From positions 1 to 53,170 of the forward strand of contig NZ_JABVEB010000029.1 in the NCBI RefSeq assembly GCF_014323665.1: a stretch of DNA of 53,170 nucleotides, read 5' to 3'. The position numbers and the translations under genes were made by a program. Shown here piece after piece: positions 42,813 to 50,694 of this stretch (position 1 is its first letter; the number at the start of each line of letters is the position of its first letter). The stretch is from Actinomadura sp. HBU206391. Its GTDB lineage: Bacteria > Actinomycetota > Actinomycetes > Streptosporangiales > Streptosporangiaceae. Under the pieces are notes generated by a model, which was given only the letters and a program-made list of their open reading frames with translations, searched no databases and was not told the origin of the DNA.

Positions 42813-44849
42813 GTGTCGAAGGCACCCGACCTTGTGAAGCGGCTTCTTCTGGGAAGGGCGTTGCGAAGCGCTCAGCAGCACGAGCAGCTGCTCCCGAAGC
42901 GTCTTGCGCTGCCCGTTTTCGCCAGCGACGCACTGTCCTCCGTGGCCTACGCGCCCCAGGAGATCCTTATCACGCTGGGCATCGCGGGCCTGGCGGCCTA
43001 CCACTTCACCCCCTGGGTCGGCCTCGCCGTCATCGGGATCCTGCTGGTCGTCGTGGCGTCGTACCGCCAGAACGTCCGCGCCTACACCAGCGGCGGCGGC
43101 GACTTCGAGGTCGCCACCGAGAACCTCGGCGGCAACTGGGGCGTGCTGGTCGCGAGCGCGCTCCTCGTCGACTACGTGCTCACCGTGGCGGTGTCGGTGT
43201 CGTCGGCGATGGAGAACCTCGGCGCCTTCGTCCACATCATCGAGGAGCACAAGGTCCTGGCGGCGATCGCCGTCGTCGCGCTGCTCACGGTGCTGAACCT
43301 GCGCGGGCTCAAGGAGTCGGGGTTCGCCTTCGCGATCCCGACCTACCTGTTCATGTTCGGGATCTTCAGCATGATGATCTGGGGCTTCACCCGCCTGTCC
43401 TTCGGCGCGGACCTCAAGGCCGAGACGGCGGGCTACCAGGTGCAGGGCAGCCACGCCGACATCGCCGGGTTCGCCCTGATCTTCCTGCTCCTGCGCGCGT
43501 TCGCGTCCGGCTGCGCCGCGCTGACCGGGGTCGAGGCGATCAGCAACGGCGTGCCGGCGTTCAAGAAGCCGAAGGGGCAGAACGCCGCGACGACGCTGCT
43601 CATGCTCGGCCTGGTCGCGGCCACCATGTTCGGCGGGATCACGGCGCTCGCCTTCATCACCGACGCCAAGTTCGCCGACCCGGCCCAGGGCAGCCATCTG
43701 GTGGACCCCGCGACCGGGCGGGACGTGTCCGACCAGGATCCGATCGTCGCCCAGGTGGCGCACACCGTCTTCAGCAACTTCCCGCCCATGTTCGGCTACG
43801 TCACGCTGATGACCGCGCTCGTGCTGATCCTGGCCGCCAACACCGCCTACAACGGGTTCCCGGTACTCGGCTCGGTGCTGGCTCAGAACCGCTACCTGCC
43901 GCGGCAACTGCACACGCGAGGCGACCGGCTCGCGTTCAGCAACGGGATCATCATCCTGGCGACCATGGCGGGCCTGCTCATCTACGCCTACGACGCCGAC
44001 GTCACGAGGCTGATCCAGCTCTACATCGTCGGGGTGTTCGTCTCGTTCACGGTGAGTCAGATCGGCATGGTCCGACACTGGAACCGGCTGCTCGCACGCA
44101 GGCCCGAACTCGCTGCCCGGCGGCAGATGCAGCGATCCCGGGCGATCAACGCCTTCGGCGCGGTGATCACCGGCATCGTCCTCGTGGTCGTGCTGATCAC
44201 CAAGTTCACCCACGGCGCCTACATCGTCTGCATCGCGATGCCGATGCTCTTCATGCTGATGAAGGCGATCCGGCGGCACTACGACCGGATCGGCCGGGAG
44301 CTCGAGGCGACCGGCGAGGACATCGTCCTGCCCGCCCGCAACCACGCGATCGTGCTGGTCTCCAAGATCCACAAGCCGACGCTCCGCGCCCTGGCCTACG
44401 CCCGCGCGACGCGGCCGTCGACGCTTGAGGCGATCACCGTCTCGGTCGACGCCCAGGAGGCGAGACAGCTGCAGGAGACCTGGGACCGGCTCGATCTTCC
44501 GGTGCCGCTCAAGATCCTCGACTCGCCCTACCGCGAGATCACCCGGCCGGTGCTTGAGTACGTCAAGAGCGTCCGCAGGCGCAGCCCCCGCGACGTCGTG
44601 ACGGTCTTCATCCCCGAGTACGTCGTCGGCCACTGGTGGGAGCACCTGCTGCACAACCAGAGCGCTCTGCGGCTCAAGGGGCGGCTGCTCTTCCAGCCGG
44701 GCGTCATGGTCACGAGCGTGCCCTGGCAGCTGGTGTCGTCCGACCGGCTGAAGGGCCGGCCCGAACAGGTCGCCCGGCGCACGTACGAGTCCGGCGGCGG
44801 CCGGTCTGACGTCACCGCTGGTGGCGGTAGTGTCTCAGATCATGACTGA
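42813..44849 (+). CDS. APC-superfamily permease, KimA-like potassium transporter
   Basis: 678 aa from the GTG at 42813. About twelve membrane segments lie in the first 480 residues. The segments SYRQNVRAYTSGGGDFEVATENLGGNWGVLVASALLVDYVLTVAVSVSSAMENL (62-115) strongly resemble KimA (YdaO) of Bacillus, a high-affinity K+/H+ symporter regulated by c-di-AMP. A cytoplasmic C-terminal domain of about 170 residues (ARNHAIVLVSKIHKPTLRALAYARA...) fits the Usp-like KimA tail. Annotation as amino-acid permease is the older alternative. It lies head-to-head with two TrkA genes. Its last 8 bases overlap the next gene. Confidence 0.85.
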   Translation: MSKAPDLVKRLLLGRALRSAQQHEQLLPKRLALPVFASDALSSVAYAPQEILITLGIAGLAAYHFTPWVGLAVIGILLVVVASYRQNVRAYTSGGGDFEVATENLGGNWGVLVASALLVDYVLTVAVSVSSAMENLGAFVHIIEEHKVLAAIAVVALLTVLNLRGLKESGFAFAIPTYLFMFGIFSMMIWGFTRLSFGADLKAETAGYQVQGSHADIAGFALIFLLLRAFASGCAALTGVEAISNGVPAFKKPKGQNAATTLLMLGLVAATMFGGITALAFITDAKFADPAQGSHLVDPATGRDVSDQDPIVAQVAHTVFSNFPPMFGYVTLMTALVLILAANTAYNGFPVLGSVLAQNRYLPRQLHTRGDRLAFSNGIIILATMAGLLIYAYDADVTRLIQLYIVGVFVSFTVSQIGMVRHWNRLLARRPELAARRQMQRSRAINAFGAVITGIVLVVVLITKFTHGAYIVCIAMPMLFMLMKAIRRHYDRIGRELEATGEDIVLPARNHAIVLVSKIHKPTLRALAYARATRPSTLEAITVSVDAQEARQLQETWDRLDLPVPLKILDSPYREITRPVLEYVKSVRRRSPRDVVTVFIPEYVVGHWWEHLLHNQSALRLKGRLLFQPGVMVTSVPWQLVSSDRLKGRPEQVARRTYESGGGRSDVTAGGGSVSDHD

Positions 44850-46215
44850 TGGCCTGCCCAGCACCGGTGACCTGCTCGAGCTCGAGATCGGACCGGTGGC
44901 CCATGGCGGCTGGTGCGTCGCCCGGCACGAGGGCCAGGTGGTGTTCGTGCGCCACGCCCTGCCGGGTGAGCGCGTCCGCGCCCGGGTGACCGAGGAGGGC
45001 AAGAAGTTCCTCCGCGCCGACGCGGTCGAGGTGCTCCAGGCATCCCCCGACCGGGTCGAGCCGCCCTGCCCGTTCGCCGGGCCCGGCCGCTGTGGCGGCT
45101 GCGACTGGCAGCACGCCTCTCTGGCCGCGCAGCGCCGGATGAAGGCGGCCGTGGTGGAGGAGCAGCTGAGCCGGCTGGCCGGGATCGAGCGCCCGGTGGT
45201 CGTCGAAGAGGTGCCGATGCCGGTGGAGTACGCCGACGACGGTGAGCCGATCGTCACGCCGCCCGGGCTGGGCTGGCGTACGAGAGTGCAGTTCGCCGTT
45301 CGCGGCGACGGCGCGGTGGGCCTCCGGCGGCACCGCTCCCACGGGATCGAGCCGATCGACGAGTGCCTGATCGCCCACCCCGAGGTCGAGGCGATGGGCA
45401 TCGAGCGCAAGCGGTGGCCCGGAGCGTCGGGTGTCGAGGGCATCGCGTCCGCCGGCACCGGAGACCGGCTCGTCGCACTGGCCGAGCGGCGTGGCCGCGA
45501 CCGCCGCCCGGTCAAGGTGCCCCGGCTGGACGTGCCGGTGCGGCTGGTCCGCGGGCGCCCCGGGCCCGGCAGCACCCTGCCGTTCGTCCGCGAGGAGGTG
45601 GCCGGGCGGCTGTGGCAGGTCAGCGGAAGCGGCTTCTGGCAGGTTCACCCGGGTGCGGCACAGGTGCTGGTCGACGCGGTGCTGGAGGCGCTGGAGCCCA
45701 AGCCGGGCGACATCGCCGTGGACCTCTACTGCGGAGTCGGGTTGTTCGCCGGGGTGCTCGGCCAGCGGGTCGGCCGTGACGGACTGGTGGTCGGCATCGA
45801 GTCCGACGCACAGTCCGTACGAGACGCGCGCTTCAACCTGAAGGACCTCCCGCAGGTCTCCATCGAGGGCGGCAAGGTCGAGGAGGTTCTGAGTGACCTG
45901 GAGTTCGGCCGCCGGGACCAGCCCGGCGCCGCCAAGCGCGGAAAGCCGGCCGGGCGGGGCGGCGAGAGCCGGGTCAAGCGCGCCGATCTGGTCGTGCTCG
46001 ACCCGCCCAGGGCCGGAGCCGGCCGCGAGGTGGTGGAACAGGTCGCCAAACTGGCCGGCCGCAAGATCGCCTATGTCTCCTGCGACCCGGCGACGCTCGC
46101 CCGCGACCTCGCCTACTTCAGCGAGCGCGGCTGGACCCTCGACGATCTGCGCGCCTTCGACGCCTTCCCGATGACCCATCACGTGGAGCTGCTGGCGGTG
46201 CTCGTCAGAGGGTAG
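44842..46215 (+). CDS. TRAM-domain class I RNA (uracil-5-)methyltransferase
   Basis: 457 aa from the ATG at 44842, inside the end of the permease gene. An N-terminal TRAM domain (about 10-65) is followed by the iron-sulfur Cys cluster CPFAGPGRCGGC (about 75-86) and the catalytic domain with DLYCGVGLFAG, LDPPRAGAG and the nucleophile Cys in YVSCDPATLARDL. It belongs to the TrmA/RlmD (RumA) family, which methylates U54 in tRNA or uridines in 23S rRNA. Which target applies is not decidable here. Its 3' end is duplicated in decayed form at 48290-48364. Confidence 0.92.
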   Translation: MTDGLPSTGDLLELEIGPVAHGGWCVARHEGQVVFVRHALPGERVRARVTEEGKKFLRADAVEVLQASPDRVEPPCPFAGPGRCGGCDWQHASLAAQRRMKAAVVEEQLSRLAGIERPVVVEEVPMPVEYADDGEPIVTPPGLGWRTRVQFAVRGDGAVGLRRHRSHGIEPIDECLIAHPEVEAMGIERKRWPGASGVEGIASAGTGDRLVALAERRGRDRRPVKVPRLDVPVRLVRGRPGPGSTLPFVREEVAGRLWQVSGSGFWQVHPGAAQVLVDAVLEALEPKPGDIAVDLYCGVGLFAGVLGQRVGRDGLVVGIESDAQSVRDARFNLKDLPQVSIEGGKVEEVLSDLEFGRRDQPGAAKRGKPAGRGGESRVKRADLVVLDPPRAGAGREVVEQVAKLAGRKIAYVSCDPATLARDLAYFSERGWTLDDLRAFDAFPMTHHVELLAVLVRG

Positions 46216-46247
46216 ATTTCCGCGCTGACCCGCATGGTTGCGCGAAT

Positions 46248-46306
46248 CCGCCTCCGTACGGCCTCATCCGGGCGGCGCGGTCCCGGATGAGGCCGTACGG
46301 AGGCGG
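46248..46306. terminator. Perfect 25-bp hairpin
   Basis: The arm at 46248-46272 (starting CCGCCTCCGTACGGCC) pairs base for base with 46282-46306 around a 9-base loop, with no mismatch. It lies between the convergent methyltransferase (ends 46215) and BRO-N gene (ends 46312). It may be a bidirectional terminator. Its length is unusual for a plain terminator. Confidence 0.75.
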
Positions 46307-46311
46307 AGGGC

Positions 46312-47097
46312 TCAGGACGTCACCGCCTCGAACGCCTGCTCCAGCACATCGATCGGGTAGACGTTGACCGTGCCGAAGGTGGCGTCCTGTCGCCGCTCGG
46401 GTTTCTCTCCGCGGTCCCGCATGATGGCGGTCGCTTGCTTGCCGACTCGGGCGAGAAAGGGCCGGTCGGTGGGGCAGTCGTTGAGCTTGGCGTAGCCGAG
46501 GGCGGTCGATCGGTCGTGCTGGTCTTCGATCGCGGCGACCTTGGCCTCGATCAGGCGTTGACCGGCGGCCAGTTCCGCCTGGCGGGCCTCCAGCGCGGCC
46601 AGGCGACGGCGGTCGGCGCGTATTGCCGCGATCATGTTCTCGATGAGATCGAGATCGTGGTTGTCGCCGATCACCGCGGGTTCATCGCGCCGGGCGCGGC
46701 GGAACTGGGGGATGACGACCTTGACGACCCAGCGGCGGAACATGCGTGGACCGTCGCCTCGAGCAGCGAGGTCGAGGGTGACGAACCCTTCCTCGGTGAC
46801 GAACCAGGTCTCGGCGTTTCCGCCGGTCGTGCCAGCTCTGAGAAAACTCAGGGTGGCGCGGCCCGCGAAGACGCTCCACATGTTCACCTTTTTCTTGTCC
46901 TCGTCGTCGACCAGGTTGATGGCCGCTGACGGGTTGGAGTGCCCGGCGCCGTGGCACAGGTCGCCGAAGTAGAGCCAGACGACCTCATCGAGGAGTAACC
47001 ACCGCAGCGGCTGACCGGTCTCCGGGTGGTGGAAGATCCCGGCGTTCGCGTCGGGGTCGATGCCGCCGCCATCGAACAGGTTCAGCTCGCTCATCAC
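46312..47097 (-). CDS. BRO-N domain antirepressor-like protein
   Basis: 261 aa from a GTG at 47097, with AGGAGGGA 6 bases upstream; the following ATG is an alternative. Residues about 32-135 (LRWLLLDEVVWLYFGDLCHGAGHSNPSAAINLVDDEDKKKV, TEEGFVTLDLAARGDGPRMFRRWVVKVVIPQFRR) follow the BRO-N DNA-binding fold of phage antirepressors. A coiled coil (about 155-200) and a C-terminal segment with KQATAIMRDRGEKPERR follow. Such proteins are common in phage and mobile elements, though actinobacterial chromosomes also carry stand-alone copies. It lies in the mini-island. Confidence 0.82.
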   Translation of the reverse strand: MMSELNLFDGGGIDPDANAGIFHHPETGQPLRWLLLDEVVWLYFGDLCHGAGHSNPSAAINLVDDEDKKKVNMWSVFAGRATLSFLRAGTTGGNAETWFVTEEGFVTLDLAARGDGPRMFRRWVVKVVIPQFRRARRDEPAVIGDNHDLDLIENMIAAIRADRRRLAALEARQAELAAGQRLIEAKVAAIEDQHDRSTALGYAKLNDCPTDRPFLARVGKQATAIMRDRGEKPERRQDATFGTVNVYPIDVLEQAFEAVTS

Positions 47098-47312
47098 CTG
47101 CGTCCCTCCTGCTGCCCGTCCGTCATACCGGAAAGACTAGGGAAGAATTGGTAACTCTACAAGCATGGATCAGCAACGCTAGGTAACAGATGGGAACGCC
47201 CCTGCATCGCGAGCCCTTGACGTGCCCACTCGTTGGACACTCTTACCCTGCCGGATCGGGAAGCTGATTCAGGGAGCTGGATGTTCCCAGTTGTTCCCTG
47301 CATGATGGTGTC

Positions 47313-47640
47313 ATGAGTCAGGGCCGAGCACGTGCCGCGCGCTACGTCATCGCGCGCCGAGGGGAACTCGGCCTGACACGGCAAGGCCTCGCGGGGCGAG
47401 CGGGCGTCGACATCAAGACGATCTATAACCCGGAGTCCGGCGAGCGATGCCACCGTCGAGCGCCGGCGCGAAGAGCGGCGCGTCAGGCCATCGCACGGGT
47501 TCGCCGAAGAAGAGGTTCGCCAGGCCGAGGAGATCGCCGAGCAGGTGCGAAACGACCCGGAGCCGGCGCGGGCGGTCGCGACGCTGCTCGGACTCCGGCC
47601 GCCCGACCACGACAGGGCTGACGAGCGTGATACTGCCTGA
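47313..47640 (+). pseudogene. Frameshifted XRE-type HTH regulator
   Basis: The first 45 codons from the ATG at 47313 encode a good HTH start (ARYVIARRGELGLTRQGLAGRAGVDIKTIYNPESGER). After about 47450 that frame becomes Arg/Ala-rich nonsense. In another frame a plausible helical tail appears (VRQAEEIAEQVRNDPEPARAVATLLGLRPPD) ending at the TGA 47638-47640. Some residues expected between the HTH and the tail seem lost. This points to deletion with frameshift, or less likely a sequencing error. Upstream, GTTCCC repeats at about 47284-47300 may be its old operator. Confidence 0.65.
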
Positions 47641-47650
47641 CCCGGTGCCT

Positions 47651-47669
47651 TAAGGTAATTAAAACCTTA
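47651..47669. promoter_or_regulatory. AT-rich TAAGGT-N7-ACCTTA dyad
   Basis: TAAGGT (47651-47656) and ACCTTA (47664-47669) flank AATTAAA, the most AT-rich spot of the region. It lies just after the XRE pseudogene and before the small membrane protein, so it may be a terminator of the first or an operator of the second. Confidence 0.4.
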
Positions 47670-47763
47670 CCCTTTCGTATGGTGCGTACCGGCCCGCGTG
47701 TGCGCCAGGATTTGGGGGCCACGGCACAATATGTAAGGACGTTCTGGCGCTGAGTGACAACCA

Positions 47764-48276
47764 GTGGTGCACCTTCAGCGAAGACGCCCCCTGGCACGGA
47801 AAGGGCCTCCTGCCTTGTCGCTGACGCACCAGCAGAGCGATTACCATAACCGCCACGCCGGCATCCTGACCGGCTTCACGGATCGGCGCAACGTCGCCAT
47901 CCTCTTCGCGGCCATCTTCATCTTCGGCGGGACCATTTTGGTCGCGTTCACCGTCGAGGATGCCGGCGCCGCCGCCGCGTTCGGCTTCGGTGTCGCGTGC
48001 TGGATCGGGGCGACCATGATGATCTTGGCCGCGTTCGCCGCGGACAACCACACGCAGCTCGCCAAGATCGCCGCCGACGGCGACAGACGACTCGCCGAGA
48101 TGATGGGCGAACTGACGAGCTCTCTCGCCAGCCTCGAAAAAAGCCTGGCCATCGCCGAGAAGAGCGTCATCACCAGGCTCGACGCGCTCGAAAGCGTTGA
48201 ACGCGCCACCAGCAACATGCTCAACGGCATGGTCCGTGGGGCAGGGGACGAGATCGGTAATCGCCGCCGGAGCTAG
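47764..48276 (+). CDS. Small two-pass membrane protein with helical tail
   Basis: 170 aa from a GTG at 47764; a TTG at 47815 giving 153 aa is equally possible, and neither has a strong ribosome binding site. Two membrane segments (about residues 44-62, VAILFAAIFIFGGTILVAF, and 68-92, AAAAFGFGVACWIGATMMILAAF) are followed by an 80-residue helical cytoplasmic tail (ASLEKSLAIAEKSVITRLDALESVERATSNML) likely to form a coiled coil. I do not recognise a family. Its place in the mini-island suggests accessory origin. Confidence 0.6.
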   Translation: MVHLQRRRPLARKGPPALSLTHQQSDYHNRHAGILTGFTDRRNVAILFAAIFIFGGTILVAFTVEDAGAAAAFGFGVACWIGATMMILAAFAADNHTQLAKIAADGDRRLAEMMGELTSSLASLEKSLAIAEKSVITRLDALESVERATSNMLNGMVRGAGDEIGNRRRS

Positions 48277-48289
48277 TGCCGCATCACGC

Positions 48290-48364
48290 GATGTCCGCCC
48301 TGCGTTCGACGCCTTTCCCATGCCCCATCACGTGGAACCCGTCGCCACCATGGTCAGGGGCTGA
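48290..48364 (+). pseudogene. Decayed copy of the RNA methyltransferase 3' end
   Basis: Read in frame, this stretch gives DVRPAFDAFPMPHHVE... and ends VRG-stop at 48362-48364. The intact methyltransferase ends DLRAFDAFPMTHHVE...VRG-stop at 46215. Fourteen of the last 19 residues are identical, with many third-position differences and one extra codon. It is a second, diverged 3' end lying 2.15 kb beyond the real one, with no gene body upstream. Confidence 0.8.
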
Positions 48365-48682
48365 GGTCATGCGCCGGGAACGTGGAATCCCCGGCGCGGA
48401 AGCCTAGCCTTCCGTCCAGTCACCGCTCTCCCGTCCGGGCGCCGCTCGACCGGTGCGTGCCCGGTGGGATGACGGTCGCGCGTTCCCGCCGCCGGTTGAT
48501 GCCTTCCGGTTATGACGACAGGTCTTGGACGCCGATCGGGTCATCGCTGTTGTCTTGATGCGAGGAAGCGGCGTTCCGGGCCCTAGGGATCAATGAACCC
48601 GTGGTGACCGGAGGCCGCGGGACGCAGCGCCGTCCGCGCCGATCCCGGCCCCTCGACGGCGACCACACCGAGGAGAGCACAG
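48365..48682. other. Intergenic region, no gene seen
   Basis: 318 bp between the methyltransferase remnant and the NTF2-like lipoprotein gene. No reading frame with convincing features is visible. The right end holds the ribosome binding site of the next gene (GAGGAGA near 48670). A TTGGAC-N17-TGTTGT pair near 48523-48551 is a weak promoter candidate. Confidence 0.4.
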
Positions 48683-49180
48683 ATGATGATCAGGGCGGGC
48701 CGGATGGCCGTCGTCGTTTCGGTGGCGCTGGCGCTCGCGGCCTGTTCCAGCGACGATGGTCCCGGGCACGCGGCTTCGGCACCGCCGGCGTCGGTCGCAC
48801 CGAGCCCCAGGACCTCGGGCGGCGGGTCCACAGCGCCGGCGGGCGCCGACCGGGCGGAGGCGGAACGGGTGGTGCGGCGGTTCACCGATGCGCTCAACGC
48901 CGGTGACGAGGACGGTGCACGGGAGAGCCTCGCCGAGGACGCGCGTTTCGACAGCGTGGGCCGGATCTACCCGTCCCGCGACGACATCATGAACGATTTC
49001 CTCATCCCTGAGGTGCTGCAGGCCAACGGCGGCTACCGGGTCGTCGGCGAGCGCTGGAACGGCGGACGCTACATCGTGGACTACGAATTCACCACGGGCG
49101 GCGGAGGCAGGGAGAGGTTCTATTACGACTACCTGATCCGTGACGGGCTGATCCGCGACGTGGTGGGCCGCTACAGCTGA
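48683..49180 (+). CDS. Lipoprotein with NTF2/SnoaL-like domain
   Basis: 165 aa; ATG at 48683 or the next ATG. The signal peptide MAVVVSVALALAACSS ends in lipobox LAAC (Cys 21). After a Ser/Pro/Gly linker, residues about 55-165 (AEAERVVRRFTDALNAGDEDGARESLAEDARF...YYYDYLIRDGLIRDVVGRY) have the alpha-plus-beta cone pattern of the NTF2/SnoaL superfamily, used for small-ligand binding. Predicted outside the membrane; ligand unknown. Confidence 0.82.
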   Translation: MMIRAGRMAVVVSVALALAACSSDDGPGHAASAPPASVAPSPRTSGGGSTAPAGADRAEAERVVRRFTDALNAGDEDGARESLAEDARFDSVGRIYPSRDDIMNDFLIPEVLQANGGYRVVGERWNGGRYIVDYEFTTGGGGRERFYYDYLIRDGLIRDVVGRYS

Positions 49181-49231
49181 CCCGCAGCCGTGCCCCATTC
49201 CCCGGTTGACGGTGGGGCGGGGCCGGTGGTC

Positions 49232-50260
49232 TCAGCCGCGCCAGTAGAGGAGCTTGGCGGCGCCGGCGACGATGCTCGCTTCGGCGGGGCCGAGTTGCAT
49301 GACCTGGAAGCGCAGCCTGCGGTCCTTGCCGATGCCGTCGGCGGGCAGGGCGTACAGCACGTGGGCGTCCTCGGCCGCCGCGGTGAAGCTCTGGACCGGC
49401 CCGGCGTCGAACTCGGAGACGTCCGAGGCGACCACCTCGATCGCGCGCGCTCGCACCGCGGTGCCCGCGGCCAGACCCCGGATCGTCACCGACGCGGTCA
49501 GCGCGTACTTCGCCGGACCCCACAGGATGCTCGGCCCGCCCTCGTCGGCGTGCTGGTGGGCGCCGTCGGCGTAGTCCTTGTCCCAGCTCACGTTCGTCCA
49601 CCTGCCGGGCGGGAGCGGCCGGGCGGTGGTGACGCCGACGGAGACGTAGCCGGGCGCGGGGTCGCGTGCGGGGGTGACGCCGACGCGCCACTGCCCGTAG
49701 TCGTCCTTCATGGCGCGGTCGTGGTCGACGGCGGCGCCGTTCAGAACCTGTTCGTTCAAGTACTGCTGGATGTGCGCCCGCGAGTCCCACTTGCCGCCCG
49801 ACCAGGCGTAGGTCTGCCAGGCCCAGGCGGCCTTCCCGGCGTCGAGGCTGCGCTTGACCGGTCCGTAGCCGCCGTAGACCCCGACGCGGCGTTGCCCGAT
49901 CACGCTCGCGGCGCCGTCGAGATAGGCGTTGATCTTGCTCTGCTGGGCGGCGGTGGCGTCGAAGTCCACCGCGAAGTAGATCGGCCGGTCGCCCGGCATG
50001 CCGCACGCCGTGGCCTGCGCGGCCGCCGCCTTGGCGTCCGCGGTCCCGCCGGACCGGCCGGCCAGAGCCCGGTCCTTGGCCGACTCCCATACGACGACCA
50101 CCCAGATGCCGGCCGCCGACAGCTCGTCGGCCTCCGCCCTGGTGAGGTTCTTGCCGCTCGGGTCGTCGGACAGATAGCGGCAGACGAACTTGGCCCCCGC
50201 CTTCTTCAACGCGGCCGTGCCGGGACGGCCCCAGGAGTAGTCGATGCCGAATACGCTCAT
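49232..50260 (-). CDS. DUF1906 glycoside-hydrolase-like protein
   Basis: 342 aa from the ATG at 50260 (GGGGAGG 5 bases upstream). Residues 1-200 (MSVFGIDYSWGRPGTAALKKAGAKFVCRYLSDDPSGKNLTRAEADELSAAGIWVVVVWE, IYFAVDFDATAAQ, VGVYGGYG) form the TIM-barrel DUF1906 domain related to Rv2525c and GH25-like enzymes. A C-terminal beta-rich domain of about 130 residues follows. No signal peptide is visible from this start. Some homologues are exported by Tat; here the export route, if any, is unclear. Confidence 0.88.
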   Translation of the reverse strand: MSVFGIDYSWGRPGTAALKKAGAKFVCRYLSDDPSGKNLTRAEADELSAAGIWVVVVWESAKDRALAGRSGGTADAKAAAAQATACGMPGDRPIYFAVDFDATAAQQSKINAYLDGAASVIGQRRVGVYGGYGPVKRSLDAGKAAWAWQTYAWSGGKWDSRAHIQQYLNEQVLNGAAVDHDRAMKDDYGQWRVGVTPARDPAPGYVSVGVTTARPLPPGRWTNVSWDKDYADGAHQHADEGGPSILWGPAKYALTASVTIRGLAAGTAVRARAIEVVASDVSEFDAGPVQSFTAAAEDAHVLYALPADGIGKDRRLRFQVMQLGPAEASIVAGAAKLLYWRG

Positions 50261-50423
50261 CAGCGCCTCCCCGTACGGTGCGTCCGTCACATCGTGCAGC
50301 TCCGGCGGAGCGATGGCCACCGTTTCGGCGATGATGCGTTCTGCACCGGAACCCGGCACGAGTGTGCGCTGCTCTGAGCTGCGCCGACAGGGTGCGCAGG
50401 CGTACGGCCAAGGCCGCATGAGG

Positions 50424-50673
50424 TCAGACGCCGAAGGGCGCCGCGTAGCGGATGGTCCCGCGGTACCGGGGCGGCGTCGGAGAGGGGAAGCGCCATCAGC
50501 GCCTCGTCGGGCGGGTCGAAGGAGGCCCGGATCCCGTATCCCGACGCCGGAGTGAAGCCGAACCTCGGGTAGTACTCGGGGTGGCCGAGGACCACCACCA
50601 AGCGCTCACCGCGGTGCCGGGCCGCGTCGAGCAGCGACCGTACGACCGCGCCGTCTCGGGCCTGGTCTTCCAC
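50424..50673 (-). pseudogene. Truncated, frameshifted GNAT acetyltransferase
   Basis: From about 50673 the minus strand encodes the C-terminal half of a GNAT (VVRSLLDAARHRGERLVVVLGHPEYYPRFGF, DPPDEALMALPL). The reading frame then breaks at a CCCC run near 50470. The expected ending (YRGTIRYAAPFGV-stop at 50424) continues in another frame. The N-terminal acetyl-CoA-binding half is missing because the methyltransferase gene ends 21 bases away. A remnant of a deleted gene. Confidence 0.75.
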
Positions 50674-50694
50674 GTGATCGGTATCGCCGGTCGT

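Noticed and set aside
42798..44654. 618-codon minus-strand frame opposite the permease
   Set aside because: Extremely rich in His, Asp, Arg and Gly with no fold signature; the mirror of a hydrophobic membrane protein.
47157..47453. 98-codon minus-strand frame between the BRO-N and XRE genes
   Set aside because: No ribosome binding site or recognisable features, and it overlaps the convincing HTH-coding start at 47313 on the other strand.
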